A stretch of 16,117 nt of DNA, from NCBI GenBank assembly GCA_900752785.1, contig CAADWP010000033.1:1-16117 (forward strand), read 5' to 3'. The DNA is from an uncultured Ruminococcus sp. Lineage in GTDB: Bacteria; Bacillota; Clostridia; Oscillospirales; Ruminococcaceae. Positions 5,537-14,086 of this stretch are shown here, piece after piece (the stretch's first letter is position 1; every line of letters starts with the position of its first letter). Both the position numbers and the translations under genes were made by a program. The notes under the pieces are model-generated. The model worked only from the letters and a program-made list of their open reading frames with translations. It was not told the origin of the DNA and did no database searches.

Positions 5537-6685
5537 ATTATGACAGCTTCAAGAGATGTTTTATTCGGCAGCGGAACTACCGTTGCTCCACTCGGACTTA
5601 TTGCCATGAGCAGTGTTACCGAACTCGGTGATAAGATCAACAATTACCTCGTTGACTGGGCAGGCCAGGGCGGACTGGACGTTGAGACCTTTCTTATTGA
5701 AAATGAATGTCCAAGATTTTCTTCCGGCGACGGCAAGGGGCTTATTAAGTCAACTGTTCGAGGCAAGGATCTTTTTATTATTGTTGACGTAGGAAATTAC
5801 AACATAAAGTATGATTATTTCGGTATGCAGAACGCAATGTCTCCCGACGATCATTTTCAGGATCTGAAAAGGATCATTCAGGCTGCCAGCGGTAAGGCTC
5901 ACCGTATCAATATTATAATGCCTTTGCTTTACGGCGGCAGACAGCACAGAAGAAGCTACCGTGAATCGCTCGACTGCGCTTTTGCACTTCAAGAGCTTGA
6001 AAGAATGGGCGTTGCAAACCTTGTGACCTTTGACGCTCATGATCCGAGAGTTCAGAACGCTATCCCGCTTATGGGCTTTGATAACGTTATGCCGACCTAT
6101 CAGGTACTTAAAGCTATGCTTCATGATATAAAGGATCTGAGTTTTTCAAAGGACAAGTTTATGGTCGTAAGTCCCGACGAGGGCGCTCTCAACCGCAATA
6201 TGTACTATGCTTCCGTTCTCGGCGTTGAAATGGGTATGTTCTATAAGCGCCGCGATTATTCTACTATCGTAAACGGACGCAATCCAATTGTTGCTCATGA
6301 ATATCTTGGAAATCCCGTTGAGGGCAAGGACGTTTTCGTTTCCGACGATATTATTTCCTCCGGTGAATCAATGCTCGATCTCGCATATGCACTTAAAGAG
6401 AAAAAAGCAGGCAGGATCTTCGCCTACGCTACCTATACGATTTTTACAAACGGTCTTGAAAAGTTTGACGAAGCTTACGAAAAAGGTATTATTGATGGTG
6501 TATTTGGTACAAATCTTACCTACAGAACTCCTGAGCTTCTCAGCAGACCTTGGTTCCATGAGGTTGACGTTTCAAAGTATATCGCGTATTTCATCGAGGC
6601 TATCAATCACGACATTTCTATCAGCAATATCATTGATCCTCATGAAAAAATCGAAAGTCTTCTTAAAGAATACGGAATGAAATAA
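5534..6685 (+). CDS. prs: ribose-phosphate pyrophosphokinase (PRPP synthetase), long clostridial type
   Basis: Transfers pyrophosphate from ATP to ribose 5-phosphate to make PRPP for nucleotide, histidine and tryptophan synthesis. At 383 residues it exceeds the classical enzyme (about 315) and belongs to a divergent group seen in Clostridia. Visible family features are MPLLYGGRQHRR (129-140, equivalent to the ATP-contacting RQD region), FDAHD (166-170), FYKRRD (236-241) and the PRPP loop DDIISSGES (271-279). In that loop the classical DTGGT is replaced by SSGES. The start at 5534 is preceded by a hairpin-bridged ribosome binding site; an alternative ATG lies at 5540. It follows ppa and ends at a strong terminator. 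The regulatory behaviour of this divergent type cannot be read from sequence. Confidence 0.9.
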   Translation: MIMTASRDVLFGSGTTVAPLGLIAMSSVTELGDKINNYLVDWAGQGGLDVETFLIENECPRFSSGDGKGLIKSTVRGKDLFIIVDVGNYNIKYDYFGMQNAMSPDDHFQDLKRIIQAASGKAHRINIIMPLLYGGRQHRRSYRESLDCAFALQELERMGVANLVTFDAHDPRVQNAIPLMGFDNVMPTYQVLKAMLHDIKDLSFSKDKFMVVSPDEGALNRNMYYASVLGVEMGMFYKRRDYSTIVNGRNPIVAHEYLGNPVEGKDVFVSDDIISSGESMLDLAYALKEKKAGRIFAYATYTIFTNGLEKFDEAYEKGIIDGVFGTNLTYRTPELLSRPWFHEVDVSKYIAYFIEAINHDISISNIIDPHEKIESLLKEYGMK

Positions 6686-6694
6686 ATAATGATA

Positions 6695-6729
6695 ATGGGC
6701 GTGTTTTACAAAGCACGCCCATATTTTTT
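6695..6729 (+). terminator. intrinsic terminator after prs
   Basis: ATGGGCGTG (6695-6703) and CACGCCCAT (6714-6722) pair perfectly over 9 bases around a 10-base loop, followed by six T residues (6724-6729). Confidence 0.92.
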
Positions 6730-6771
6730 GTGAAATATGTGTGAATGCTTTGTGAAAAAATAACAAATATA

Positions 6772-6800
6772 TTGACAAATATTCGTCACAGTGCTATAAT
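6772..6800 (+). promoter_or_regulatory. perfect consensus promoter upstream of the ABC transporter
   Basis: TTGACA (6772-6777), a 17-base spacer and TATAAT (6795-6800) match the vegetative consensus exactly. The start site near 6807 lies at the left edge of the palindromic element, so the transcript would carry the element as most of its leader of about 190 bases. Confidence 0.85.
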
Positions 6801-6808
6801 AAATTTTA

Positions 6809-6974
6809 TTAAGGCAACCTCTAAAAACCTGTTTGTTTAAACAAAAATCAGATAGGCGCGGCAGTTGCAAGGAAAGTCCTCGAAGGCGTGCTGTCGCACT
6901 CCGAGAGGGGGCGATGCAGCAAATGCCGTGCATAGCTGATTATTGTAAAAAGAGTTTTTTAGAGGTTGCCTTAA
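6809..6974. mobile_element. MITE-like nested palindromic element in the 5' UTR
   Basis: The ends are perfect 19-bp inverted repeats including TTAA (6809-6827 and 6956-6974). If TTAA is the target duplication, the element proper is 158 bp, starting GGCAACC and ending GGTTGCC. Inside, further arms are nested: AATCAG/CTGATT (6846-6851, 6936-6941); GGCA-g-TTGC with GCAA-a-TGCC (6860-6868, 6919-6927); CTCG/CGAG; and GTGC-TGTC-GCAC (6888-6899). A separate 14-bp palindrome lies at 6832-6845. The core is richer in GC than its surroundings and encodes no protein. GG ends and a YTAR-type duplication resemble IS5-family non-autonomous elements; that family link is inference. A structured leader RNA is the main alternative. 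Confidence 0.6.
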
Positions 6975-6998
6975 ATTAAAAATGAAAGGGAGTTTTAT

Positions 6999-9992
6999 AT
7001 GCTACAGCTTAAAGATATCGTTAAGCAGTACGGCAGTGGGGAAAATCAGGTAACTGCACTGAACGGAGTGAATATAACTTTTAGAAATAATGAGTTTGTC
7101 GCTATTCTTGGCCATTCCGGCTGCGGTAAGACAACAATGCTCAATATTATCGGAGGTCTCGACCATTATACTTCCGGAGATCTTGTGATAAATAATGTTT
7201 CCACAAAAAAGTATAAGGACAGAGATTGGGACGCCTACAGAAATCACTCTATAGGCTTTATATTCCAAAGCTATAATCTTATTCCGCACCAGACTGTTCT
7301 TTCAAATGTAGAGCTGGCTCTGACTATTTCCGGAATCTCCAAATCGGAGCGGAGAAAAAGGGCAAAGGAAGCTCTTGAAAAAGTCGGATTGGGAAATCAG
7401 CTCCATAAAAAGCCGAATCAGATGTCTGGCGGACAGATGCAGCGTGTTGCTATCGCCAGAGCTTTGATAAATAATCCTGATATCCTTCTTGCCGACGAGC
7501 CTACCGGTGCGCTCGACAGCGAGACAAGCGTACAGGTAATGGATCTCCTGAAAGAGATCGCCAAGGATAAGCTGGTTATCATGGTAACTCATAACCCGGA
7601 GCTTGCAGAGCAGTACGCTACCCGAATCGTTAAGATAAAGGACGGTCAGCTTACTTCGGACAGCGATCCATATACTCCCGAAAAGGAGGAGGTTCCGACA
7701 GAAGGCAAGAAAAAGCGCGTTTCAATGTCGTTTTTCACAGCTGTATCGCTTTCTCTTAATAACCTTATGACAAAGAAAGGAAGAACGATACTGACTTCCT
7801 TTGCGGGATCTATCGGAATTATCGGTATTGCGTTGATACTGTCGCTTTCTACAGGTATCAATGAATACATAAATCTTGTACAGGAGCAGACCCTTTCATC
7901 ATATCCTGTTGTCATAACGCGGGAAAATACGGATATCGGTGAAGTGATGAAGTCGATGATGGGGGATTCAGACGCTGTTAAGCATGACGAAAACGACAGT
8001 CCCGAAACGGTGTATGCCAACACTGCCGTTTATGATATGTATAATACTATGAATTCCTCTGCTAAACAAATCAATAACATGAAGGATTTCAAAAAATTCA
8101 TAGACGGCAATAAGGTGATAGATGAAAAATCAAATGCCGTTTCATATTCATATGATGTTCAGATGCCAATTTTTACTCAGGATGAAAACGGTGAGATCCT
8201 TAAATCGGATTATAATGATATTTATGCAAAGGCATTGGGACTTGACGATATGATGCAGAGTGAGACCGCGACTATGATGAGTTCCAACAGTATGATGTCG
8301 TCGATGTTTTCAATGAATATCTGGGAGGAACTTCTTCCCGATTCCACCGGTACAAAGGTCAATTCCATGCTTTATGACCAGTATGACGTGGTTGCAGGTA
8401 AATGGCCCGAGAATTATAACGAGGTCGTTGTTGTTCTCGGCGAGAATAATGAGCTGCCCGATATGTTTACCTATGCTATGGGTCTTAAATCAGCCGAGGG
8501 CTTTTCAGACATTATGAGGTCTGTGCTGAAAGGCGAGGAAATAAGCAGCTATGGAAAGACCAAGTGGAGTTTTGATGAAATAATGGGAAAAGAGTACAAG
8601 CTCATTCTTCCGTGTGAATATTATGAAAAAAATGCCGGCGGAACGGGGTATACCGATCTTTCTCAAAGTCCATCCGGATTAAAGATACTTTACAATAACG
8701 ATAATATCGGTACAAAGCTTAAAGTAGTAGGCTTTATCAGACCGAATCCCGACGCTACGGCTACAATGATAAACGGAATTATATGTTATACAAAAGGACT
8801 TACCGATTATGTGATAGAAAAGACAAACAACAGCGAGCTTGTTCAGGCGCAGGTTGCCGACAAGGAAAATGATCTCCTTACAGGCAGGAAGTTCAAGACA
8901 GCCGACTATAAGGCTCCTACCGACGAGCAGAAGATCGCCGTCGCAAAGGATTATATCAAAGCTCAGACAACAGTTTCAGGCAAGGCGGCTGTAGCTAAAT
9001 TTGTTCTTTCTCAGCCTTCGGCTGAGGAGCTTAATGCAATGGTCAAGGATGCTATGAAGCCGGAAAATCGTGAACAGATATTCAAGGAAATTGAAGAAAT
9101 GGCTAAAGCGCAAGCACAGGCTGAAGGAGTTGAGGTTGATCTTTCGGGTATCAGCAAGCTGAAGGATCTTCCGGAGGAGCAGTTTCAGCAGGTAGCTCCC
9201 GAGTTGTTCGGAGCGATCCTTTCCGAAAAATATGCTGCCGAAGCCCAGGCTCAGCTTGCCTCATTAAGCGAAGAGGAGCTTGCCGCTCGTCTTGACTCTA
9301 TTACAATAAACGACGATATTTATGTAAGAGTTTTTGAAAGATTTACTCCCGAGGAAGTTTCTAAGCTTAGTTATGAAGATAACCTTTATCTCCTTGGTTA
9401 TGCTCAGACCGACGATCCTTCAACAATCAGAATTTATCCGAAATCCTTTGAATCAAAGGATGATATTGCAGATGAAATATCGGATTACAACAGTAAGGCA
9501 GAATCGGAAGGAAGGGACGCCGACGTTATCCGCTATACCGACATGGTGGCGCTGCTTATGTCTTCTGTTACCGGTATTATCAGCGGTATAGCTTATCTGC
9601 TTATCGCTTTTGTCGGTATTTCTCTGGTAGTTTCTTCAATCATGATAGGCATTATAACCTATATCTCTGTTCTGGAGCGTACTCGTGAAATAGGTATTCT
9701 TCGTGCTATAGGCGCTTCAAAGCATGACGTTTCTACGGTGTTTAATGCAGAAACGCTGCTTGTGGGGCTTTGTTCTGGAATTATCGGTATCGGAGTATCT
9801 GTGCTTTTAACTATTCCGATCAACCTGATTATTCACAGCGTTACAAGTCTCGATACGTTAAAGGCGCATGTACCTGTTGTAGGCGCTGTTATACTCATTA
9901 TTATAAGTATGTCTCTTACGCTTATTGCAGGCATTATCCCATCAAGAGTTGCTGCTAAAAAGGATCCCGTTGAAGCGCTCAGGACAGAATAA
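6999..9992 (+). CDS. fused ABC transporter ATPase and FtsX/MacB-type permease
   Basis: A 997-residue membrane protein combining both ABC modules. The ATPase (1-220) has Walker A GHSGCGKTT (38-46), Q-loop Q90, signature MSGGQ (142-146), Walker B ILLADEPTG (162-170) and H198. All are intact, so ATP hydrolysis is expected. The permease has one membrane segment at about 264-285, an extracellular domain of roughly 560 residues, then three segments at about 850-885, 915-940 and 955-978. The conserved FtsX motif ERTREIGILRAIGAS links segments 2 and 3. MacB-type proteins act as mechanotransmitters or exporters of peptides, antibiotics or lipoproteins; the substrate here is unknown. The ectodomain has a methionine-rich stretch (8 Met in 418-439) and a charged helical stretch (about 660-775). 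AAAGGGAG precedes the ATG. The gene stands alone between its own promoter and a terminator. Confidence 0.9.
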   Translation: MLQLKDIVKQYGSGENQVTALNGVNITFRNNEFVAILGHSGCGKTTMLNIIGGLDHYTSGDLVINNVSTKKYKDRDWDAYRNHSIGFIFQSYNLIPHQTVLSNVELALTISGISKSERRKRAKEALEKVGLGNQLHKKPNQMSGGQMQRVAIARALINNPDILLADEPTGALDSETSVQVMDLLKEIAKDKLVIMVTHNPELAEQYATRIVKIKDGQLTSDSDPYTPEKEEVPTEGKKKRVSMSFFTAVSLSLNNLMTKKGRTILTSFAGSIGIIGIALILSLSTGINEYINLVQEQTLSSYPVVITRENTDIGEVMKSMMGDSDAVKHDENDSPETVYANTAVYDMYNTMNSSAKQINNMKDFKKFIDGNKVIDEKSNAVSYSYDVQMPIFTQDENGEILKSDYNDIYAKALGLDDMMQSETATMMSSNSMMSSMFSMNIWEELLPDSTGTKVNSMLYDQYDVVAGKWPENYNEVVVVLGENNELPDMFTYAMGLKSAEGFSDIMRSVLKGEEISSYGKTKWSFDEIMGKEYKLILPCEYYEKNAGGTGYTDLSQSPSGLKILYNNDNIGTKLKVVGFIRPNPDATATMINGIICYTKGLTDYVIEKTNNSELVQAQVADKENDLLTGRKFKTADYKAPTDEQKIAVAKDYIKAQTTVSGKAAVAKFVLSQPSAEELNAMVKDAMKPENREQIFKEIEEMAKAQAQAEGVEVDLSGISKLKDLPEEQFQQVAPELFGAILSEKYAAEAQAQLASLSEEELAARLDSITINDDIYVRVFERFTPEEVSKLSYEDNLYLLGYAQTDDPSTIRIYPKSFESKDDIADEISDYNSKAESEGRDADVIRYTDMVALLMSSVTGIISGIAYLLIAFVGISLVVSSIMIGIITYISVLERTREIGILRAIGASKHDVSTVFNAETLLVGLCSGIIGIGVSVLLTIPINLIIHSVTSLDTLKAHVPVVGAVILIIISMSLTLIAGIIPSRVAAKKDPVEALRTE

Positions 9993-9998
9993 TAACAA

Positions 9999-10027
9999 AA
10001 CAGGCTCTGATTTCAGAGCCTGTTTTT
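9999..10027. terminator. bidirectional terminator shared by convergent genes
   Basis: AACAGGCTCTGA and TCAGAGCCTGTT form a perfect 12-bp stem with a 2-base loop (9999-10024). TTTTT follows on the plus strand and TTTTGTTATT on the minus strand. It lies 6 bases after the ABC gene and about 27 bases after the peptidase stop codon, so it can end both transcripts. Confidence 0.92.
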
Positions 10028-10051
10028 CTTACCGAAATTATAAAATATGTT

Positions 10052-11695
10052 TTACTCTAAATCAAGTGCTTTGACATAGCCGTTGATCTCGTCTGCAAGA
10101 GCTTCAATATATTTTTTGTTAAGGACGTCGCTGAAGCCGCATTCTTTAAGAGCCTTGCTAAAGGTAGTTGAAACGCTGCTGCTTGGAACATGAGCAATTT
10201 TTTCATATTTTTCAAGAGCCTTATCGGGCGCGTCGAGACAGTCCTGCCATATATCAAAAGCGGCAAGAGCGGAAACTCCGTAGCTTATATAGTATCCCGG
10301 CTGTTCAAAAATATGCGGAATGAAATAAAATTCGATATCTTCATTGTAATCGTCCATTATATCATGAAAGCAGTCAACGACATCTTCTGGAGTAAAGGTA
10401 TCGCGATTTTTCAGAACGGTATATTCAAATTCTCCGATAAAAAATCCCGAAAGAACTGCGTCAAGCATATCGCAGGTCTTTACCGCATGCATAGCCTCGG
10501 CATTGTCCTGGAAAATATCGTCATAAAAGCGTGAGAAGATAAATTCAAAGCCCTGAGACTGTACTTCGGCAATATCTATATTCATAATTGAAGAAATAAC
10601 AGGGGTATCGTCATACGACGATGCATAGAAATGACCGAATTCATGAACCGGCGTTGAAATGGAATGATATCCGCCGTTATTAAAAATATAAATAAAAGCT
10701 TTGTCGCTTACCGGAAGAGTATCGGTAAACGATCCGGTATAGCAGTTTTCATCGTCAGTGATCGTAAACAGCTTTTCATCGTTAAGTTGTTTTGCGGACG
10801 CTTCGATTTCGGGGGACAATTGTGCCGAATATTCAAGGATCGTCTGGAACGGATTTTCAAAAGCAGTGTCGTCGGTCAATATATCCTCAACGCTGTCGGA
10901 ATTTACCAAGGCGTCAGCCAGCTTATCAGCTGCGGGAAGTATCTCTTTTTTGACGCATTTGCTCAGCTCGATTATTTTGTCAGGAGTATAATCACGATTG
11001 TATATTTCATAGAAGGTCTCAGGTTCATATCCTGTAAGGACATCGAGATAAAGCTCGGCGCACTTTATATTTTTTTCATCATTACTGAGATCGTCGTCGC
11101 TGATTATTTCGTAATATTCGTCGATACGCTCGTCCATGACCTCGTAATCCACTTTTGCGTAACCCTCGAGACGTCTGAGCGTCATGTAAGGATCGGTCAG
11201 GGACTCGATCGATTCCTCATTCGTTATATACGGAGCAAAGAGTTCGGAGTATTCCTTGGATTTATAACCGTGAGCAAAGGCATAGTTTACAAAATAATTG
11301 GCAACGTATAAGTTTTCATAGACGCTGTCATATTTTTTGCCAAGCTTTTTGTTCTGCCAGTCGCTATAATAATCAATAGTGATTAAAGTAAGCGCTTCCT
11401 TGCAGGCGTCAATGTCGTATACAAGAGTGTCAATATTCTCTCTGACCTTTTTTTCATTGTCGGAAAGCTCTATATTATCGAGAAGCTCTTTAACATGGCT
11501 GCGGATCTCTTCTGTATCGGGAGCTTCTGCTTTTGACGTGACGGCGGAGCCGGAGGTTGTTTTTTCCGAGGCGCTTTCTGTCGCAGTTTTATCCTTGGAG
11601 CTTTTTAAATCACTGAATTTCCGCAGTTTGCATGACGTGAGAGACAGTGGTATCAAGGACGCTGTCAGTAATGAAATTATCGCATTTTTTTTCAT
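10052..11695 (-). CDS. secreted M3-like zinc metallopeptidase lipoprotein
   Basis: A 547-residue protein with a lipoprotein signal: MKKNAIISLL..., a hydrophobic stretch and the lipobox LTSC with Cys22. A Ser/Thr/Lys-rich linker (about 28-60) follows, so it should be anchored outside the cytoplasmic membrane. The catalytic motif HEFGH is at 351-355, and AEVQSQ downstream offers Glu377 as third zinc ligand, resembling M3 oligoendopeptidases (inference). I chose the ATG at 11695 because AAAGAGGT lies just before it and the signal peptide then starts correctly; a frame start at 11740 would overlap the HAD gene. It begins 13 bases after the HAD stop, with its ribosome binding site between the two. 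No promoter is visible there, so it appears to be the last gene of the riboflavin operon. Substrate and any link to flavins are unknown. Confidence 0.85.
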   Translation of the reverse strand: MKKNAIISLLTASLIPLSLTSCKLRKFSDLKSSKDKTATESASEKTTSGSAVTSKAEAPDTEEIRSHVKELLDNIELSDNEKKVRENIDTLVYDIDACKEALTLITIDYYSDWQNKKLGKKYDSVYENLYVANYFVNYAFAHGYKSKEYSELFAPYITNEESIESLTDPYMTLRRLEGYAKVDYEVMDERIDEYYEIISDDDLSNDEKNIKCAELYLDVLTGYEPETFYEIYNRDYTPDKIIELSKCVKKEILPAADKLADALVNSDSVEDILTDDTAFENPFQTILEYSAQLSPEIEASAKQLNDEKLFTITDDENCYTGSFTDTLPVSDKAFIYIFNNGGYHSISTPVHEFGHFYASSYDDTPVISSIMNIDIAEVQSQGFEFIFSRFYDDIFQDNAEAMHAVKTCDMLDAVLSGFFIGEFEYTVLKNRDTFTPEDVVDCFHDIMDDYNEDIEFYFIPHIFEQPGYYISYGVSALAAFDIWQDCLDAPDKALEKYEKIAHVPSSSVSTTFSKALKECGFSDVLNKKYIEALADEINGYVKALDLE

Positions 11696-11708
11696 ATCAA
11701 TACCTCTT

Positions 11709-12380
11709 TTAAATAGTGGACGGACGATGTGTAAGTGCATCTATGGCATTAGGCAGATCATCTATGCTGTCTACGGTAAGATCGGCTGAGGAAAGCTCCT
11801 CGGGACTGCCGTAACCGTATTTGCATCCGATAGAGCTTAGTCCGTTTTTGACGGCGGTCTCGATATCGTGGAAACGATCTCCGATCACAATAAATTTTCC
11901 CTTATGCTGTAGACTGAACAGGCGAAAGATCTGATATTTCGGAAGAAAATCAAATTCTTCGCAGCAATAGAAATAGTCGAAAAAACGGTCGAGTCCGAAA
12001 ACGCTTTTGTGAAGCTCCATATATCGTATGCGGCAGTTGCTGAGAAAGATCAGCGTATGTCCTGCCGATCTGAGTTTTTTAAGAGTTTCTTCGGTATGTG
12101 GATAAAGCTCGCCCTCGCCGTTTCTGACCCGCTGCGCCATGTCTCTGCCAAGAATGGAACGCGCTTTTTCTTTTATTTCGGCATCAAGACCGGGCATGAA
12201 TGCGTTCCACATATCAGTTGAATTAAATCCGAGCCAATAGCTGATCTCATTGTCGGAGTACTCGCGTTCCTCGGTATACCCGTTGTCCGAAAGCCATTTT
12301 ATTGTTTTTCGGAAAGCGGGAGCGTAGGTTTTCATGGAATTGTGGATAGTTCCGTCATAGTCGAATATTAAATTAGCCAT
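11709..12380 (-). CDS. HAD-superfamily phosphatase in the riboflavin operon
   Basis: A 223-residue cytoplasmic HAD hydrolase. Motif I is DYDGT with nucleophile Asp7 and acid/base Asp9. Motif II is FLSN with Ser114. A motif III lysine is probably K148 (LPKYQ). Motif IV is GDRFHD with Asp168 and Asp172. The helical cap between motifs I and II resembles phosphoglycolate-phosphatase-type (subclass I) enzymes. Its ATG overlaps the ribH stop codon by one base (TAATG), which implies translational coupling. Riboflavin synthesis needs a phosphatase to remove phosphate from the RibD product before RibH. Known enzymes for this step in Bacillus and E. coli are HAD proteins, so this gene is a strong candidate. 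Its real substrate cannot be proven from sequence. Confidence 0.85.
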   Translation of the reverse strand: MANLIFDYDGTIHNSMKTYAPAFRKTIKWLSDNGYTEEREYSDNEISYWLGFNSTDMWNAFMPGLDAEIKEKARSILGRDMAQRVRNGEGELYPHTEETLKKLRSAGHTLIFLSNCRIRYMELHKSVFGLDRFFDYFYCCEEFDFLPKYQIFRLFSLQHKGKFIVIGDRFHDIETAVKNGLSSIGCKYGYGSPEELSSADLTVDSIDDLPNAIDALTHRPSTI

Positions 12381-12847
12381 TATGCCTCGATCTCACGGAT
12401 AAGGTTTATCATCTCGATAGCCCCCTCGGCGCATTCGCTTCCCTTATTGCCTGCCTTAGAGCCTGCGCGCTCGATCGCCTGTTCGATGTTTTCGGTTGTT
12501 ATAACGCCGAAAAGTACGGGAATACCGCTGCTCATGCTTGCCTGAGCAATACCCTTTGCAGCTTCATTGCATACAAGGTCATAGTGAGATGTGCTGCCTC
12601 TGATAATTGCGCCGAGGCAGATAACGGCGTCGTACTTGCCTGAATCAGCCATTTTCTTTGCGATGAGCGGAATCTCAAAGGCTCCGGGAACCCATGCAAC
12701 GTCGATAGAATCCTCCTCAACGTCGTGACGCTTCAATGTGTCGATGGCTCCTCCCAGCAGCTTACTTGTAATAAATTCGTTGAATCGTGCAACAACGATC
12801 CCGATTCTTGTATCCTTAGCTATAAGATTGCCTTCATATGTTTTCAT
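12380..12847 (-). CDS. ribH: 6,7-dimethyl-8-ribityllumazine synthase
   Basis: Condenses 5-amino-6-ribitylaminouracil with 3,4-dihydroxy-2-butanone 4-phosphate to give lumazine, the penultimate riboflavin step. The 155-residue length is typical. Conserved motifs are [15 protein letters not shown] near the N terminus, [20 protein letters not shown] with the catalytic histidine, and [12 protein letters not shown] near the C terminus with the phosphate-binding arginine. An AAGGAG site precedes the ATG. It follows ribBA after 24 bases and overlaps the HAD gene by one base. Confidence 0.97.
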   Translation of the reverse strand: MKTYEGNLIAKDTRIGIVVARFNEFITSKLLGGAIDTLKRHDVEEDSIDVAWVPGAFEIPLIAKKMADSGKYDAVICLGAIIRGSTSHYDLVCNEAAKGIAQASMSSGIPVLFGVITTENIEQAIERAGSKAGNKGSECAEGAIEMINLIREIEA

Positions 12848-12871
12848 TATTTTTACTCCTTTTTAATTTAT

Positions 12872-14071
12872 TTAATAATTGAGAATATGTCCCATTTTGT
12901 CACGCTTTGTTTTGAGATAAAAGAGATCGTAGGCGGTCGCGTCCATTTGGATCGGAACACGTTCCTTTATCTCAAGACCAAAACCGCTGAGTCCGTAGAC
13001 TTTTTCTGGATTGTTAGTCAGAAGCCGAAGAGTCTTGCAGCCAAGGTCGCGCAGGATCTGCGCTCCGATGTAGTATTCGCGCATATCGCCCGGAAATCCC
13101 AGAGCCAGATTTGCTTCGAGCGTATCCATTCCCTTGTCCTGAAGCTCATAGGCGCGAAGCTTGTTTATAAGCCCGATACCGCGTCCCTCCTGACGCATAT
13201 AGAGGAGAATACCTCTGCCCTCTTTTTCTATCTGCGTCATTGCGGAGGCGAACTGCTGACCGCAGTCACATTTCAGCGAGCCGAAAGCGTCTCCTGTAAG
13301 GCATTCGGAATGAACCCGGCAGAGAATATCCTGACCGTCACCTATGTCTCCCTTTACGAGAGCGACATGATGCTCGCCGTTCAGCTTGTTTACATATCCG
13401 AGCGCGCGGAATTCGCCGTATTTAGTGGGAAGCTTGGTGTCGGCAACCTTTTCGACCAGTATTTCATGGCATTTACGGTAGTTTTTCAGATCCTGAATAG
13501 TTATAAACTTCATTCCCCATTCCAAAGCCTTTTCTTTAAGCTCTCCGGCGCGCATCATAGTGCCGTCGTCGCGCATTATCTCGCAGCAAAGACCGCATTC
13601 CTTCAATCCTGCAAGACGCATAAGATCGACGGTCGCTTCCGTATGACCGTCGCGCTCGAGAACGCCGTTTTTCTTGGCTGTAAGAGGAAACATATGACCG
13701 GGTCTGCGGAAATCTTCGGGACGCGCATTATCGCTTACAGCCATTCGCGCCGTATATCCGCGCTCGGCGGCGGAAATTCCTGTAGTAGTGTCAACATGGT
13801 CGATAGATACCGTGAAAGCGGTGCAGTGATTATCGGTGTTGTCGTCTACCATTTGCGGAAGCATAAGCTTTCGGCAAAGCTCCGCACTCATCGGCATACA
13901 AATCAGACCCTTGGCATGAGCTGCCATAAAATTAACGTTTTCCGTAGTCGCAAATTCTGCGGCGCATATCATATCGCCCTCATTTTCGCGGTTTTCATCA
14001 TCAGTGACAAGGATAATCTCTCCGTTTCTGAGAGCCGAGAGAGCTTCCTCCACCGTATTATATTTAAACAT
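12872..14071 (-). CDS. ribBA: bifunctional DHBP synthase / GTP cyclohydrolase II
   Basis: Makes both precursors of riboflavin: 3,4-dihydroxy-2-butanone 4-phosphate from ribulose 5-phosphate, and the pyrimidine branch from GTP. The N-terminal half (1 to about 203) is RibB, with [26 protein letters not shown] and GLCCEIM. The C-terminal half (about 205-399) is RibA, with the zinc-cysteine region [26 protein letters not shown] and the catalytic-tyrosine region RAYELQD. All key residues are present in both halves, so both activities are expected. GGAGGTC precedes the ATG. It starts 15 bases after ribE. Confidence 0.97.
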   Translation of the reverse strand: MFKYNTVEEALSALRNGEIILVTDDENRENEGDMICAAEFATTENVNFMAAHAKGLICMPMSAELCRKLMLPQMVDDNTDNHCTAFTVSIDHVDTTTGISAAERGYTARMAVSDNARPEDFRRPGHMFPLTAKKNGVLERDGHTEATVDLMRLAGLKECGLCCEIMRDDGTMMRAGELKEKALEWGMKFITIQDLKNYRKCHEILVEKVADTKLPTKYGEFRALGYVNKLNGEHHVALVKGDIGDGQDILCRVHSECLTGDAFGSLKCDCGQQFASAMTQIEKEGRGILLYMRQEGRGIGLINKLRAYELQDKGMDTLEANLALGFPGDMREYYIGAQILRDLGCKTLRLLTNNPEKVYGLSGFGLEIKERVPIQMDATAYDLFYLKTKRDKMGHILNY

Positions 14072-14086
14072 TGCATGACCTCCATA

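Noticed and set aside
6809..6974. Element considered as a known riboswitch or T-box leader
   Set aside because: None of the conserved motifs of T-box, FMN, SAM, TPP, cobalamin or glycine riboswitches that I can recall is visible, and the terminal inverted repeats with TTAA fit a mobile element better.
10664..11311. Plus-strand open frame of 215 codons opposite the metallopeptidase gene
   Set aside because: It is antisense to a gene with a clear signal peptide and HEFGH motif, and its residue composition is that of a shadow frame.
11696..11740. Upstream ATG at 11740 for the metallopeptidase
   Set aside because: It would overlap the HAD coding region, put 15 charged and mixed residues before the signal peptide and ignore the AAAGAGGT site that fits the ATG at 11695.
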